DNA of 40,319 nucleotides from Mycolicibacterium sp. (lineage in GTDB: Bacteria; Actinomycetota; Actinomycetes; Mycobacteriales; Mycobacteriaceae): positions 1 to 40,319 of the forward strand of contig NZ_JAEMTA010000049.1 of the NCBI RefSeq assembly GCF_016462545.1. Direction: 5' to 3'. Within the stretch, counting starts at the first letter, position 1; each line of letters begins with the position of its first letter. The notes beneath the pieces were generated by a model, which worked only from the letters and a program-made list of their open reading frames with translations, searched no databases and was not told where the DNA came from. Of the stretch, positions 15,145 through 25,899 are shown piece by piece. Position numbers and translations under genes: made by a program.

Positions 15145-16428
15145 TCATCCCGTGTGATGTGGGCCGGAAGGGTCTCCTGCGCCTGTTAGCTGGGCCACAT
15201 TCGCATTTGTCGTGATGGAGTGCGGTGCCTGTCGGCCCAGTCTGCCTACCGTCGAGGCCACCCTCAACACGTACGCGTCGCGGGGCAGTGTGGGATCGCG
15301 ACCCGTGAAGTCGGCGATGCGTTTCAGGCGGTAGCGGACGGTGTTTGGATGAACGAACAATTTGCGTGCGCAGGCCTCGATTGCGCCCCCGGAATCGAGA
15401 TAGGCGTCGAGCGTCTCCATCAGCGCGGGGCCTGCGTCGGCCAGTGGGCGCATGACGTCCGAGTCGAGCGCGGCGATCGCGGACGGATCGCCGAGCAGTG
15501 CCCGTTCGGGAAGCAGTTCGCGGGCCGACACGGGTCGCGGGGCACCGCTCCACCCCGCCACGGCGTTCATCCCCGCGATGGCTTCCGCGGCGCTGTAGTG
15601 AGCAGCCACCAGAGATGAGGCGAACGGCCCGATCACCACCGGTTCGTCGGCGAACACCGCGAGCAGTTCGGCCAGGAACTTGTCCGTCGGAGACAGATGT
15701 CCCGAGACGATCGCCACCAACCACGTGCCGTGTACGTCGGACAGCGCAGCCCGGCCGTTGCGGTTGACGATCTCGTGCACGTCCTCGCTCGCGAAGTCGG
15801 CACGGCCGGGCTGGGGGAATCCGACCAGCACCGTCGCCGGCGCGGTCGCGTCCCAGTTGAGGGCAGCCGCCTGAGACTGCAACTGCGGACCGATGTCGCC
15901 TCGGACCACCGCGTCGACGACGTTGGCCTCCATCCGGGTGTCCCAGGCACCGCGAGCCTCGGCGGCGTCGGCGTATCCGGATGCCGCCGCGAACGCGAGG
16001 TTTCGGCTGTACCGCAGGATGCCGATCGTCAGCGCCGTCATCTGATCGGTGTTTCGTGCCAGCATCGGCACGGCTTCCTCGAAGTGCTCCATCGTCACCC
16101 GCACCATGTCGACGGTCTGCCGCAGAGCGATCCGCCGGGTGAGCTCCTGCGGCACCAGCGCAAACGCCTCGGCCGTGTATCCCACGTCGCCGCGTGGGTC
16201 ACGCATCCACTCGGCGAAGTTGACCAACGCCGTCTGGACGACGAGTTGCACGCTCGCGCGCTGGGACGCCTCCAACTCGGCGAAGAACGGCAGCCGTTCG
16301 CCCATCACCCCGACGGCCTCGGTGGACAACCGCCCCGAGTACTGCTTGACACGACGCAGCAGCGATTCGGGAACGGAGTCCAGCAGCTCCTGCGGCGACG
16401 TACTCGGCGACGCCTGGTTGTCTGGCAT
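15145..16428 (-). CDS. mabR: MabR, PucR/CdaR-type transcriptional regulator of FAS-II
   Basis: About 427 residues. The C-terminal PucR-type helix-turn-helix is clear at roughly 345-395 (EACARKLFVHPNTVRYRLKR). The central part is the GGDEF-like regulatory domain of this family. Its position directly upstream of fabD on the same strand identifies it as MabR (Rv2242, recalled), the regulator of the mycolate FAS-II operon. The start is taken at ATG 16426-16428. TATCTT ends 6 nt before it, which fits a leaderless transcript. An in-frame TTG at 16434 would add two residues. The tail after the HTH is long and probably disordered. Confidence 0.88.
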   Translation of the reverse strand: MPDNQASPSTSPQELLDSVPESLLRRVKQYSGRLSTEAVGVMGERLPFFAELEASQRASVQLVVQTALVNFAEWMRDPRGDVGYTAEAFALVPQELTRRIALRQTVDMVRVTMEHFEEAVPMLARNTDQMTALTIGILRYSRNLAFAAASGYADAAEARGAWDTRMEANVVDAVVRGDIGPQLQSQAAALNWDATAPATVLVGFPQPGRADFASEDVHEIVNRNGRAALSDVHGTWLVAIVSGHLSPTDKFLAELLAVFADEPVVIGPFASSLVAAHYSAAEAIAGMNAVAGWSGAPRPVSARELLPERALLGDPSAIAALDSDVMRPLADAGPALMETLDAYLDSGGAIEACARKLFVHPNTVRYRLKRIADFTGRDPTLPRDAYVLRVASTVGRLGRQAPHSITTNANVAQLTGAGDPSGPHHTG

Positions 16429-16474
16429 CCCCAAAAGATACGCCCAATTTCTGGTGGAACCCTCTAAATGCGGG

Positions 16475-19267
<2,793 letters not shown>

Positions 19268-19410
19268 CTGCCGCTCCTCAGTAGTTGTGATCGGGAGCTC
19301 GTGGCCCCGTCACACGTGATGTTCATCGTCATTCCCAGCGTATTCACCATCGTGCCCCCATCGTGCCGTAGATGCTCGGCCGGGGTTGGCATAGAGAAAA
19401 TGAACCGGCG

Positions 19411-19995
19411 ATGAATCAGGTCAGGCGGTACGGTCTGAAGACTGTGACGACTTGGGCCCGGGCACGGCGACTTCGTCTCGGCTGCCTCGTCGCGGGGATC
19501 TTGGCCGCCCTGGCGATGGTCGTCGTGGGGTGCACCTCCATCACCAGCGGAACCGCTACGTTCGACGCCGCGGACGCCCCGGAGTACCGGGCATCGGTGG
19601 CCTCGTCCATCGCGGCGTCGGAATCCGAGCGTCAGGTGGCGGTGACCAAGGCCGCGGTACACACCTCGTGCGACGCGCTCGGCTCGAGCAGCGGCGCATC
19701 GGTCGAGGCGGTGAACGCGTACGTCGATGCGTACAACCGGGACGCCCCTGACGCACCGGGCAAGGTCGGGCCGGCAATCGACGCGCTGAACGGCAGTGCC
19801 GATCAGGTGTCGGGGAGTCTGTCCGCTCCGCTGTCACCCGACCTGACCAGGGCTTTGAACGGCTGGGTCGACTCCGCGCGCCAGCTCGCCGGCATCCTGT
19901 CCCGCAACCCGGGGCCGGACGAGTTCAACGCCGCGATCCGCCAACTCAACGATTCCAAGACCGCGGCGGGGGCAGCCTGTGACGCCGCATATTGA
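19411..19995 (+). CDS. Putative lipoprotein, hypothetical
   Basis: 194 residues. After a basic N-terminus (RRYGLK...RARRLRLG) comes a hydrophobic stretch (about 25-39) ending in the lipobox-like VVVGC with Cys41, so it is probably exported and lipid-anchored. The mature part is Ala/Ser/Asp-rich and helical, with two Cys (in HTSCDAL and GAACDAAY) that could form a disulphide. No known domain is recognised, and position suggests the Rv2240c counterpart (recalled). The ATG at 19411 is chosen because it leaves a normal signal peptide. An upstream ATG at 19372 adds 13 residues. It diverges from aceE across 143 bp. Confidence 0.7.
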   Translation: MNQVRRYGLKTVTTWARARRLRLGCLVAGILAALAMVVVGCTSITSGTATFDAADAPEYRASVASSIAASESERQVAVTKAAVHTSCDALGSSSGASVEAVNAYVDAYNRDAPDAPGKVGPAIDALNGSADQVSGSLSAPLSPDLTRALNGWVDSARQLAGILSRNPGPDEFNAAIRQLNDSKTAAGAACDAAY

Positions 19996-20079
19996 TCCTT
20001 TGGAGCGCCAGGCGTCGGGCGAAGGCCCAAGTCGTGCGACGATAGGGCAAAGCTGACACGCTGGCTGAAGGAGGAAACG

Positions 20080-20502
20080 GTGGTTGCGGCGGACTCGCCG
20101 AACTACGCCCGAAAGTTGGGCATCGAGAAGAATCAACTCGTCCAAGAGCTGGGTTGGGACGAGGACACCGACGACGACATCCGGTTCGACATCGAGGACG
20201 CCTGCGGTGCCGAACTGTTGGACGAGGACGCGGAAGACGTCATCGACGTAGTGCTGCTGTGGTGGCGCGACGACGACGGCGATCTCGTCGACCGACTCAT
20301 GGACGCCATCACGCCACTCGCCGAAGACGGCGTGGTGTGGGTGGTGACGCCCAAGACCGGCCATCCCGGACACGTGCGCCCGTCCGACATCGCCGAATCC
20401 GCTCCGACGGCCGGTCTCATGCAGACCTCGTCGGCCAACCTCGGCGACTGGATTGCAAGCAGACTGGTCCAGCCGAAGTCGGGCCCCGCGGGGCGGCGCT
20501 GA
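20080..20502 (+). CDS. DUF3052 family protein
   Basis: 140-residue acidic protein of the actinobacterial DUF3052 family (Rv2239c-like, recalled), of unknown function. It is highly acidic in the first 80 residues (WDEDTDDDIRFDIEDACG, LLDEDAEDVIDVVLLWWRDDD). The C-terminal half is SDIAESAPTAGLMQTSSANLGDW-like and ends in a short basic tail. The GTG at 20080 has AAGGAGG at 20068-20074. It is 5 bp from ahpE, so the two are co-transcribed. A link to peroxide defence is only contextual. Confidence 0.8.
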   Translation: MVAADSPNYARKLGIEKNQLVQELGWDEDTDDDIRFDIEDACGAELLDEDAEDVIDVVLLWWRDDDGDLVDRLMDAITPLAEDGVVWVVTPKTGHPGHVRPSDIAESAPTAGLMQTSSANLGDWIASRLVQPKSGPAGRR

Positions 20503-20507
20503 GCAGC

Positions 20508-20972
20508 GTGCTCGACGTTGGTGCCACGGCACCCGACTTCACGCTCAAGGATCAGGACGGTCGGCCCGTCACGCTGAGTGCCCTCCTCGGTTCCAAGGAC
20601 GTGCTCCTGGTCTTCTTCCCGCTTGCCTTCACCGGCATATGTCAGCGCGAACTCGACGAAATCCAGAGCCAGCTGGCGGACTACGTCAACGACGGCACGC
20701 ACACATTGGCGATATCGGTCGGTCCGCCACCGACCCACAAGGTCTGGGCCAAGCAGAGTGGCTTCACCTTTCCCGTGCTGGCGGACTTCTGGCCGCACGG
20801 TGCGGTGGCGCAGGCGTACGGCGTGTTCAACGACGACGCGGGGTTCGCCAACCGGGGGACCTTCGTGATCGACCGGACCGGCGTCGTCAGGTGGGCCGAG
20901 ATGAAGGAACCGGGAGAACCGCGCGATCACGGGGTGTGGGTGGCTGCGTTGGCGGCACTTCGGAGCGGCTGA
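20508..20972 (+). CDS. ahpE: 1-Cys peroxiredoxin AhpE
   Basis: 154-residue thioredoxin-fold peroxiredoxin that reduces hydroperoxides in the cytosol. The peroxidatic Cys45 lies in PLAFTGIC. No second (resolving) Cys is present, as expected for the one-cysteine AhpE type. VGPPPTHKVWA and DFWPHGAV are nearly identical to M. tuberculosis AhpE (Rv2238c, recalled). The GTG at 20508-20510 gives the family start (MLDVGATAPDF). It follows DUF3052 by 5 bp and precedes tRNA-Val by 46 bp. Confidence 0.93.
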   Translation: MLDVGATAPDFTLKDQDGRPVTLSALLGSKDVLLVFFPLAFTGICQRELDEIQSQLADYVNDGTHTLAISVGPPPTHKVWAKQSGFTFPVLADFWPHGAVAQAYGVFNDDAGFANRGTFVIDRTGVVRWAEMKEPGEPRDHGVWVAALAALRSG

Positions 20973-21018
20973 CGGGATTTCCTCCTCCGCCTCGTGGCCG
21001 TGTAGCCTGCCCGAGCAC

Positions 21019-21090
21019 GGGCGTGTAGCTCAGTGGTAGAGCTCTGGTTTTACACACCAGCGGTCGCAGGTTCGATACCTGTCGCGCCCA
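21019..21090 (+). tRNA. tRNA-Val (anticodon UAC)
   Basis: Complete cloverleaf. The acceptor GGGCGTG (21019-21025) pairs with CGCGCCC (21083-21089) with one G-U pair. The D arm is AGCTCAGTGGTAGAGCT, the anticodon stem is CTGGT/ACCAG with loop TTTACAC (anticodon TAC), and the T arm is CGCAGGTTCGATACCTGTCG-like. The discriminator is A21090. The next bases are CCG, so CCA is not encoded in full. TAGCCT at 21003-21008 fits a -10 element. The accessory region begins immediately downstream. Confidence 0.95.
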
Positions 21091-21100
21091 CCGTCGTCAT

Positions 21101-21118
21101 CCGAGGCCATGGCTTCGG
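21101..21118 (+). terminator. Short hairpin after tRNA-Val
   Basis: CCGAGG and CTTCGG pair around CCATGG, 10 nt after the tRNA end, which is a plausible terminator without a U tract. From here to 21278 (about 160 bp) I see no gene. Confidence 0.4.
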
Positions 21119-21278
21119 GCAAGTCTGCCTCTTACCGTGGGTCGATGATCGTGGATTCCACACCTCGTGGCCACTGGTCACGCTATCGGCAGGGCCGCCC
21201 GTGCGATTGCCACGCTCAGGCTAAGCAGCGCAAAGGTTTACCGCGTGTTGAATACCGACTGAGCGACGTCGCTGCCCG

Positions 21279-21827
21279 TTAGCGGTCGAATGCCGGCGCG
21301 ATGAACCGTTGCAGAATCTCGGCTTCGATGTGTTCGTTGCCGATAGGCAGGTAGGCCATCGACAACACGACGTGGACGATCCACAACGCCGCTGCGGGGT
21401 CGTCATCACTGATCCCGCTGAGTTCGGCTGCCAGCGCGCTCAGAACCGGCGAGGAGTGCAGGCCGCTCAATTCGGGCGCCTTGGTCGAACTCATCATCAG
21501 CCGCCGAATTGGATCGGACCTGATTTGTTGCAGCGCCACGGCGATGGCTTTGACGACCCGCTCGGGGCCGCTGAGGTCGTCGACCTCGCGACGAACGGTA
21601 GCGGTGATGCCGGCGGCGATCCGCAGTAGCGCGGCGTCACGGATCTGCGCCTTGCCGCCCGCGTAGCGGTAGATGGTCGCCCTCGAACAATGCACCCGCT
21701 CGGCCAGAGAGTCGATGTCGAAGGCGTCCAACCCATCTCGGAGTACCAGAGCGGCTGCAGCGGCATGGATGCGTTCGGCTGCAGCGGCCCGACGATCACC
21801 GCCAACGACCCAATCCTCTCGAACCAC
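21279..21827 (-). CDS. TetR-family transcriptional regulator, divergent from P450
   Basis: About 182 residues. The TetR HTH is at roughly 38-57 (IDSLAERVHCSRATIYRYAG). The C-terminal domain is helical and has no recognised ligand motif. The start is the GTG at 21825-21827, with GAGGAG 9 nt upstream. In-frame GTGs at 21866 and 21893 are possible, but the first would lie inside an operator-like palindrome. It probably represses the divergent P450 gene and itself. It has no counterpart that I recall next to ahpE in M. tuberculosis. Confidence 0.75.
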   Translation of the reverse strand: MVREDWVVGGDRRAAAAERIHAAAAALVLRDGLDAFDIDSLAERVHCSRATIYRYAGGKAQIRDAALLRIAAGITATVRREVDDLSGPERVVKAIAVALQQIRSDPIRRLMMSSTKAPELSGLHSSPVLSALAAELSGISDDDPAAALWIVHVVLSMAYLPIGNEHIEAEILQRFIAPAFDR

Positions 21828-21858
21828 CCGCTCACGCTCCTCGTCTCGGAACCATCTT

Positions 21859-21926
21859 CTCAGCACTGAGACGTTTCTTCGTGAAGATCTCACTGTTCGG
21901 GCAGGTCGTTGCTCACGGTTGAGACG
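21859..21926. promoter_or_regulatory. Two copies of CTCA-N4-TGAGACG, candidate TetR operators
   Basis: CTCAGCACTGAGACG (21859-21873) and CTCACGGTTGAGACG (21912-21926) share a palindromic CTCA-N4-TGAG core plus the same 3' ACG, 53 bp apart (about five helical turns). Both lie in the gap between the divergent TetR and P450 starts. Binding by the neighbouring TetR is inferred. Confidence 0.5.
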
Positions 21927-22010
21927 ACTGCCTTCCGCGACGGTTACCAGCAGTGTCAACTTCGTCGCCGGTGGTTGACCGCGACGGGCGGAAACCTTCA
22001 CCGTGGACTG

Positions 22011-23231
22011 ATGACATGTCAGGACGGTGCGCTTGGCATCGCACTCTTCGACGATCGGTTCATCCAAGATCCCTACCCCCTGTACGAGCGCATGCACACA
22101 GAGGGACGTGTGCACCGGATCGGTGACTCGGACTTCTACGCCGTGACGGGGTGGGCTTCGGTCAACGAGGCAATCACGCGGTGCGACGACTTCTCCTCGA
22201 ACCTGACGGCGACCATGATGCGTGACGTCGATGGCACGGTGGGCATCTTTCCGATGGGTGAACTCGGGGGGCCCACGCAGGTGCTCGCCACTGCCGATGA
22301 CCCATCACATGCCGCGCATCGCAAGGCGCTCATTCCGCAGCTGGCGGCCAAGCGCATACGGGCCATCGAGCCCTTCATCGCCGAAACATCCACCCAGCTT
22401 TGGGAAGCCAGCATCCAGGGGGGACGCATCGAATGGATGGGCGCGATGGCCAACCGACTGCCCATGATGATCGTCGGACGAATCATCGGGGTACCTGACG
22501 AGGACATCGACACGCTCGTTCGGTGGGGATATGGCGCCACTCAGTTCGTAGAGGGACTGGTCACCCAAGAGCAACTCGCCGCTGCCGGTGTTGCCGTCAT
22601 GGAACTCAGCGGATACATCGCCGAGCAGTTCCGTCATGCCACCGCGAGCCCCCGCGACAACCTCCTGGGCGACCTCGCCACGGCATGCGCCACAGGCGAA
22701 TTGGACGAGGTCGCTGCGCAGGTCATGATGATCACGCTGTTCAGCGCCGGCGGTGAGTCCACCGCCTCGTTGATCGGCTCTGCTGCATGGATTTTGGCCA
22801 CCAACCCCATCGTTCAAAGCCAAGTCCGGGAGCAACCGGCCCTGCTCGGGGCGTTCCTGGAAGAAGTGCTGCGCTATGAGCCGCCGTTTCGCGGTCACTA
22901 TCGCCACGTCGTCCACGACACCGAACTGGGCGGCGTTGCACTGCCTGCCGGTTCACGTCTGCTCCTGATGTGGGGGGCAGCCAATCGAGACCCCGCGCAC
23001 TTCGATGACCCCGGCGAGTTCCGGCTCGACCGGCCCGCCGGAAAGGGCCACCTCACCTTCGGGAAGGGGGCGCACTTCTGCGTGGGGGCCGCCCTCGCTC
23101 GGTTGGAGGCCACCGTCGTGCTGCGCCACCTATTGGAGCGGACGACGCTCGTCGAGGCCGCGGAAACGGGGCGCTGGTTGCCCAGCCTTCTCGTCCGTCG
23201 GCTAGACCATCTGGAACTGATATTCACGTGA
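22011..23231 (+). CDS. Cytochrome P450
   Basis: 406-residue soluble bacterial P450. Visible are the I-helix oxygen-activation motif AGGEST (246-251, Glu in place of the usual Asp), the K-helix E285-x-x-R288, and the haem loop FGKGAHFCVG with axial Cys357. AGGEST with this K-helix context resembles the CYP144-type mycobacterial P450s, but the subfamily is a guess. The ATG at 22011 is chosen, and the frame extends upstream without a better start. Its stop overlaps (GTGA) the start of a decayed SnoaL/NTF2-like gene, which was probably its operon partner. No ferredoxin gene is adjacent. The substrate is unknown. Confidence 0.9.
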   Translation: MTCQDGALGIALFDDRFIQDPYPLYERMHTEGRVHRIGDSDFYAVTGWASVNEAITRCDDFSSNLTATMMRDVDGTVGIFPMGELGGPTQVLATADDPSHAAHRKALIPQLAAKRIRAIEPFIAETSTQLWEASIQGGRIEWMGAMANRLPMMIVGRIIGVPDEDIDTLVRWGYGATQFVEGLVTQEQLAAAGVAVMELSGYIAEQFRHATASPRDNLLGDLATACATGELDEVAAQVMMITLFSAGGESTASLIGSAAWILATNPIVQSQVREQPALLGAFLEEVLRYEPPFRGHYRHVVHDTELGGVALPAGSRLLLMWGAANRDPAHFDDPGEFRLDRPAGKGHLTFGKGAHFCVGAALARLEATVVLRHLLERTTLVEAAETGRWLPSLLVRRLDHLELIFT

Positions 23232-23500
23232 CAGGGTCGGCAGAGTTGATCGCCTTCTACGAGCTGAGCCAGGCCGAGGCCACGTACTGTCGAACACTCG
23301 ACGCCCGGGACTGAAATGGGCTGGCGGCGTTGATGACCGCAGACGTCTAATTCGGCACGAGCGCCGGCGATTCCGCACCTCGGATGAGCGTGGGACGCAA
23401 CGAGACGTCGACGCTGCTGAAGCCCTTGGGGACGGGAGCGAAGACCGCTCACCAGGTCCACACCCGCAGCCGACTGGCGGCCCCGCTGAGCCTCGGGTGA
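23228..23500 (+). pseudogene. SnoaL/NTF2-like protein remnant with two in-frame stops
   Basis: One continuous frame begins at GTG 23228-23230 (overlapping the P450 stop) and is interrupted by TGA at 23312 and TAA at 23348 before its end at 23500. Translation reads ELIAFYELSQAEATYCRTLD, stop, GLAALMTADV, stop, FGTSAGDSAPRM and so on, typical of small SnoaL/NTF2-fold proteins of about 130 residues. The first stop replaces what is normally a Trp codon (RDW). The C-terminal third is missing or scrambled. Sequencing error is unlikely to explain two substitutions. The family call is moderate, and the decay is directly visible. Confidence 0.7.
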
Positions 23501-23518
23501 TTCCGGGCTGCCCTGCGG

Positions 23519-23911
23519 CTAGTTGAAATTGACCGGCGTGAATCCACCTGCGTCGGTGTAGGTGGGTGGCAGCCAGTCGGGTTCCCCCGGAACCACCGTG
23601 TCCGGTGCAACCGGATATTTGACCTTCTCGAAGACCTGCTGGTCCTGCCAGTAGCCTCCGCTGGTGCTGCAACTGTAGGTACCGCAGCTGGTACTGATGG
23701 GCACCTGATGCGCAGGTATCCAGACCATGCGGAACCGCACCCAGCTTCCGTCTGGTTGCCTTGGCCCGTCGCAGATGCTGCGCGTTTGAGTGCCAAGGAA
23801 TCCCCAACGATCGTTTTGACATCCAGGTTGCACGTCGGCATTTGCCGGAGGTGCCCAGGCGATCACCGCAAAAGCCGCAGCTGCGACGGCAAGAGCTAAC
23901 TTTTCCCTCAT
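23519..23911 (-). CDS. Secreted CDGP-motif protein, hypothetical
   Basis: 130 residues with a classical signal peptide (MREKLALAVAAAAFAVIAWA, cleavage probably after ANA). The mature part has the motif ICDGP followed by PDGSWVRFR, four Cys that can form two disulphides (PGC, ICD, TSC, YSC), and a proline-rich end (VVPGEPDWLPP). This matches the small exported mycobacterial CDGP-domain proteins of unknown function. The ATG at 23909-23911 has GGAGGGG upstream and is preferred to the longer frame starting at 23986. It faces the decayed NTF2-like gene. Confidence 0.78.
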   Translation of the reverse strand: MREKLALAVAAAAFAVIAWAPPANADVQPGCQNDRWGFLGTQTRSICDGPRQPDGSWVRFRMVWIPAHQVPISTSCGTYSCSTSGGYWQDQQVFEKVKYPVAPDTVVPGEPDWLPPTYTDAGGFTPVNFN

Positions 23912-24075
23912 GTTTTCCCCTCCCCAAGTGGTAACAGCACCGTAGCCAGCTATACCGACAAGAGATGGCAGTCGCCCGCAACGCACGATGGTGTAGACGT
24001 TGCTGCAGTTACTGATGGGGCTGGCGGGGCGAACGGCGCAATGGGACGGGTGGAGCGCTAGTCGATCGCGCGCGG

Positions 24076-24237
24076 TGACTTCGGCGGTGCCCGCATCGAC
24101 GACGTCGTCCGCACCACCCCCGTCCGTCGCACGGGCAGCCCTGACGACGGCGCCGCCATGGCCGCATTCCTGATCTCGGAGGAGGCCGTTACATCACCGG
24201 CCAACTGTTGGGGATCAACGGCGGACGCACCACCTAA
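24076..24237 (+). pseudogene. C-terminal remnant of a short-chain dehydrogenase (frameshifted)
   Basis: The plus strand encodes GDFGGARIDDVV, then SPDDGAAMAAFLISEE, then, after a one-base loss near 24183-24187, RYITGQLLGINGGRTT and TAA (24235-24237). This is the typical SDR C-terminal end with the YITGQ and INGG motifs. No upstream Rossmann or YxxxK part exists in the window. The intact SDR at 24282 differs in this end, so it is not a tandem copy of it. The stretch 23987-24075 upstream holds nothing I can identify. Confidence 0.7.
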
Positions 24238-24281
24238 ACTGCTCGGGCGGAACGGAATTCACCAGTGAAGGATGGAGACGA

Positions 24282-25148
24282 ATGACTCAGCCAGCCAGGG
24301 GCGAAGCAGTGCCGCAAGCGCCCGTACCCGACAAGCCCGTCGCTCACCGATTCACGGGAAAGGTCGTCTTCATCACGGGTGCGGCCCGCGGTCAGGGTCG
24401 CGCCGAGGCACTACGCTTCGCGGCCGAGGGTGCGGACGTCATCGCGGTGGACCTCTGCGGTCAGCCCGCGACGACGCAGTATCCGGGTGCGACGAAGGAA
24501 GATCTCGAGGAGACCGTGGCTCTGGTCGAGAAGCTGGGTCGACGCATCGTCGCTCGGCCCGTCGACACCCGCGACTACGAGGCGCTCGCGGCGGCATTGA
24601 ACGACGGCGTGGCGGCGTTGGGACGCCTCGACGTCGTGGTTGCCAACGCCGGAATGACCACGGCCGCGCGCACCTGGGAGATCGACGCCGAGCACTGGCG
24701 CGAGAGCATCGACATCAATTTGACCGGCGCGTTCCACACCGCCAAGGCGGCGGTACCCCTCCTGCTCGAGCAGGGCACCGGCGGATCGATCGTCTTCACC
24801 AGTTCCGTTGCGGGCCTTCGGGGATTGCCGTTTCTCGCGGCGTACGCTGCAGCCAAGCACGGCGTCGTGGGACTCGCGAAGACGCTCGCCAACGAACTCG
24901 CGGAGTACCGGATCAGGGTCAACACGATCCACCCGCACGGCGTTGCGACGGATCTGGCGGTGCCAGAGCTCTTTCCGCAGGTACAGGAACTCGCTCCCGA
25001 CCTTGGGGTCATGTTCATCGGGGCACTTCCGGATGAGACGTCGAGTGTCCACGACATTGCGGCGGCGGTGGCGTGGCTCGCGTCCGACGAAGCCCGTCAC
25101 GTCACCGGCATTCAGCTGCCCGTCGACCTCGGGCGCACCAACCGCTGA
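24282..25148 (+). CDS. Mycofactocin-coupled-type short-chain dehydrogenase/reductase
   Basis: 288-residue classical SDR oxidoreductase. Visible are the cofactor loop TGAARGQG (32-39), NAG (122-124), and the catalytic Ser in FTSSVAG, Tyr188 and Lys192 (YAAAK). The long insert after VDLCGQPA (about 60-95) is the mark of the carveol-dehydrogenase-like SDRs that use tightly bound NAD with mycofactocin as electron acceptor. The 23-residue N-terminal extension is unusual. The ATG at 24282 follows GGATGGAGA. The substrate, presumably an alcohol, is unknown. No mycofactocin gene is in the window. Confidence 0.87.
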   Translation: MTQPARGEAVPQAPVPDKPVAHRFTGKVVFITGAARGQGRAEALRFAAEGADVIAVDLCGQPATTQYPGATKEDLEETVALVEKLGRRIVARPVDTRDYEALAAALNDGVAALGRLDVVVANAGMTTAARTWEIDAEHWRESIDINLTGAFHTAKAAVPLLLEQGTGGSIVFTSSVAGLRGLPFLAAYAAAKHGVVGLAKTLANELAEYRIRVNTIHPHGVATDLAVPELFPQVQELAPDLGVMFIGALPDETSSVHDIAAAVAWLASDEARHVTGIQLPVDLGRTNR

Positions 25149-25189
25149 CAGACGGTGAAGACGAGCCGACGTAGGTGCGAGGAGCCGCC

Positions 25190-25561
25190 TCAGCTACCAG
25201 TCTTGGACTGTCCGTCACGCTGCCGAGCTGCGACGTTCGCAATCCGCTGATGCGCGGTCAGTAGCAGTCTGTCGTGGGTGATGCGGTCCCGCAGCGGAGT
25301 CGTCCTGGCGAGCTCGGCCACGTCCTTGGCGATCTGCTCGGCGATGAGGCGCAGCTTGACGTTGTGCTGTTGGGATTGCCAGCGCAGCAGGTCGAATGCC
25401 GCATCGGCGTCGATGCCGTAGATGAACATGAGCATGCCCTTGGCCTGCTCGATGAGGGCGCGCTGCTCTGCGATCTCCCGGACGGCGTCGTAGGCCGCCC
25501 GCCGATCTGCGGTCCTACCGGAATCGTCGATCGGATGTGGATCGTCGGCTTCCGCGCTCAT
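25190..25561 (-). CDS. ANTAR-domain protein (putative RNA-binding antiterminator)
   Basis: 123 residues. The ANTAR three-helix domain spans about 30-85 (EQRALIEQAKGMLMFIYGID, then AFDLLRWQSQQHNVKLR). This domain binds paired stem-loops in nascent RNA in AmiR/NasR-type antitermination. There is no attached GAF or receiver domain, so signal input must come from elsewhere. The first 25 residues are acidic and probably disordered. The ATG at 25559-25561 has GAGGGAGAG upstream. It converges on the SDR gene 41 bp away. Its RNA targets are not identified. Confidence 0.83.
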   Translation of the reverse strand: MSAEADDPHPIDDSGRTADRRAAYDAVREIAEQRALIEQAKGMLMFIYGIDADAAFDLLRWQSQQHNVKLRLIAEQIAKDVAELARTTPLRDRITHDRLLLTAHQRIANVAARQRDGQSKTGS

Positions 25562-25673
25562 CTGACTCTCCCTCGCGAGCAACGAACAACAGTCGTGCCC
25601 AGAACTGGGGGAGGGGTTGACAATCCGTCGCCGGGGTCTGGGGCATGTGGTCTGTGTGCCGAATTCGGACTGA

Positions 25674-25865
25674 ACCGACCTCGACGATCCTGAGTACCCA
25701 CTGCCGGCGTCGATTACTCCCGAGCAGATGCGCTCGGTGTCGCTCGGTGACGGCAGCGATGAATTCGGCAACGCCATGCCTTTGCCGGAGACGGCGGAGC
25801 GCGTGCCCGTTCGTCACGAAGAGTTCCGTGAACACCCGTGTGCAGAATGGTGCAGTCATGAATGA
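25674..25865 (+). pseudogene. Small acidic ORF without a convincing start (possibly decayed)
   Basis: After TGA at 25671, an open frame reads TDLDDPEYPLPASITPEQ, then, from an ATG at 25728, MRSVSLGDGSDEFGNAMPLP and a Cys-containing end HPCAEWCSHE, with stop at 25863-25865. The composition is protein-like (Asp/Glu/Pro-rich) and unlike the shadow frames around it. If it starts at 25728 it makes only 45 residues. If the upstream 18 codons belong to it, the start codon has been lost. I do not recognise a family. The rest of the ~610-bp gap 25562-26173 holds only this ORF and an A/T-rich promoter-like stretch. Confidence 0.35.
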
Positions 25866-25899
25866 CGGCTGGTCGGGCCGTGGCCTTTGCCAACCGCAC

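Noticed and set aside
23312..23350. Recoding (selenocysteine or readthrough) of the TGA at 23312
   Set aside because: A second stop (TAA) follows 12 codons later and the C-terminus is degraded, which fits pseudogene decay better.
25515..25859. 114-codon minus-strand frame upstream of the ANTAR gene
   Set aside because: Overlaps the ANTAR start out of frame and shows no family features; the plus-strand reading of this stretch is more protein-like.
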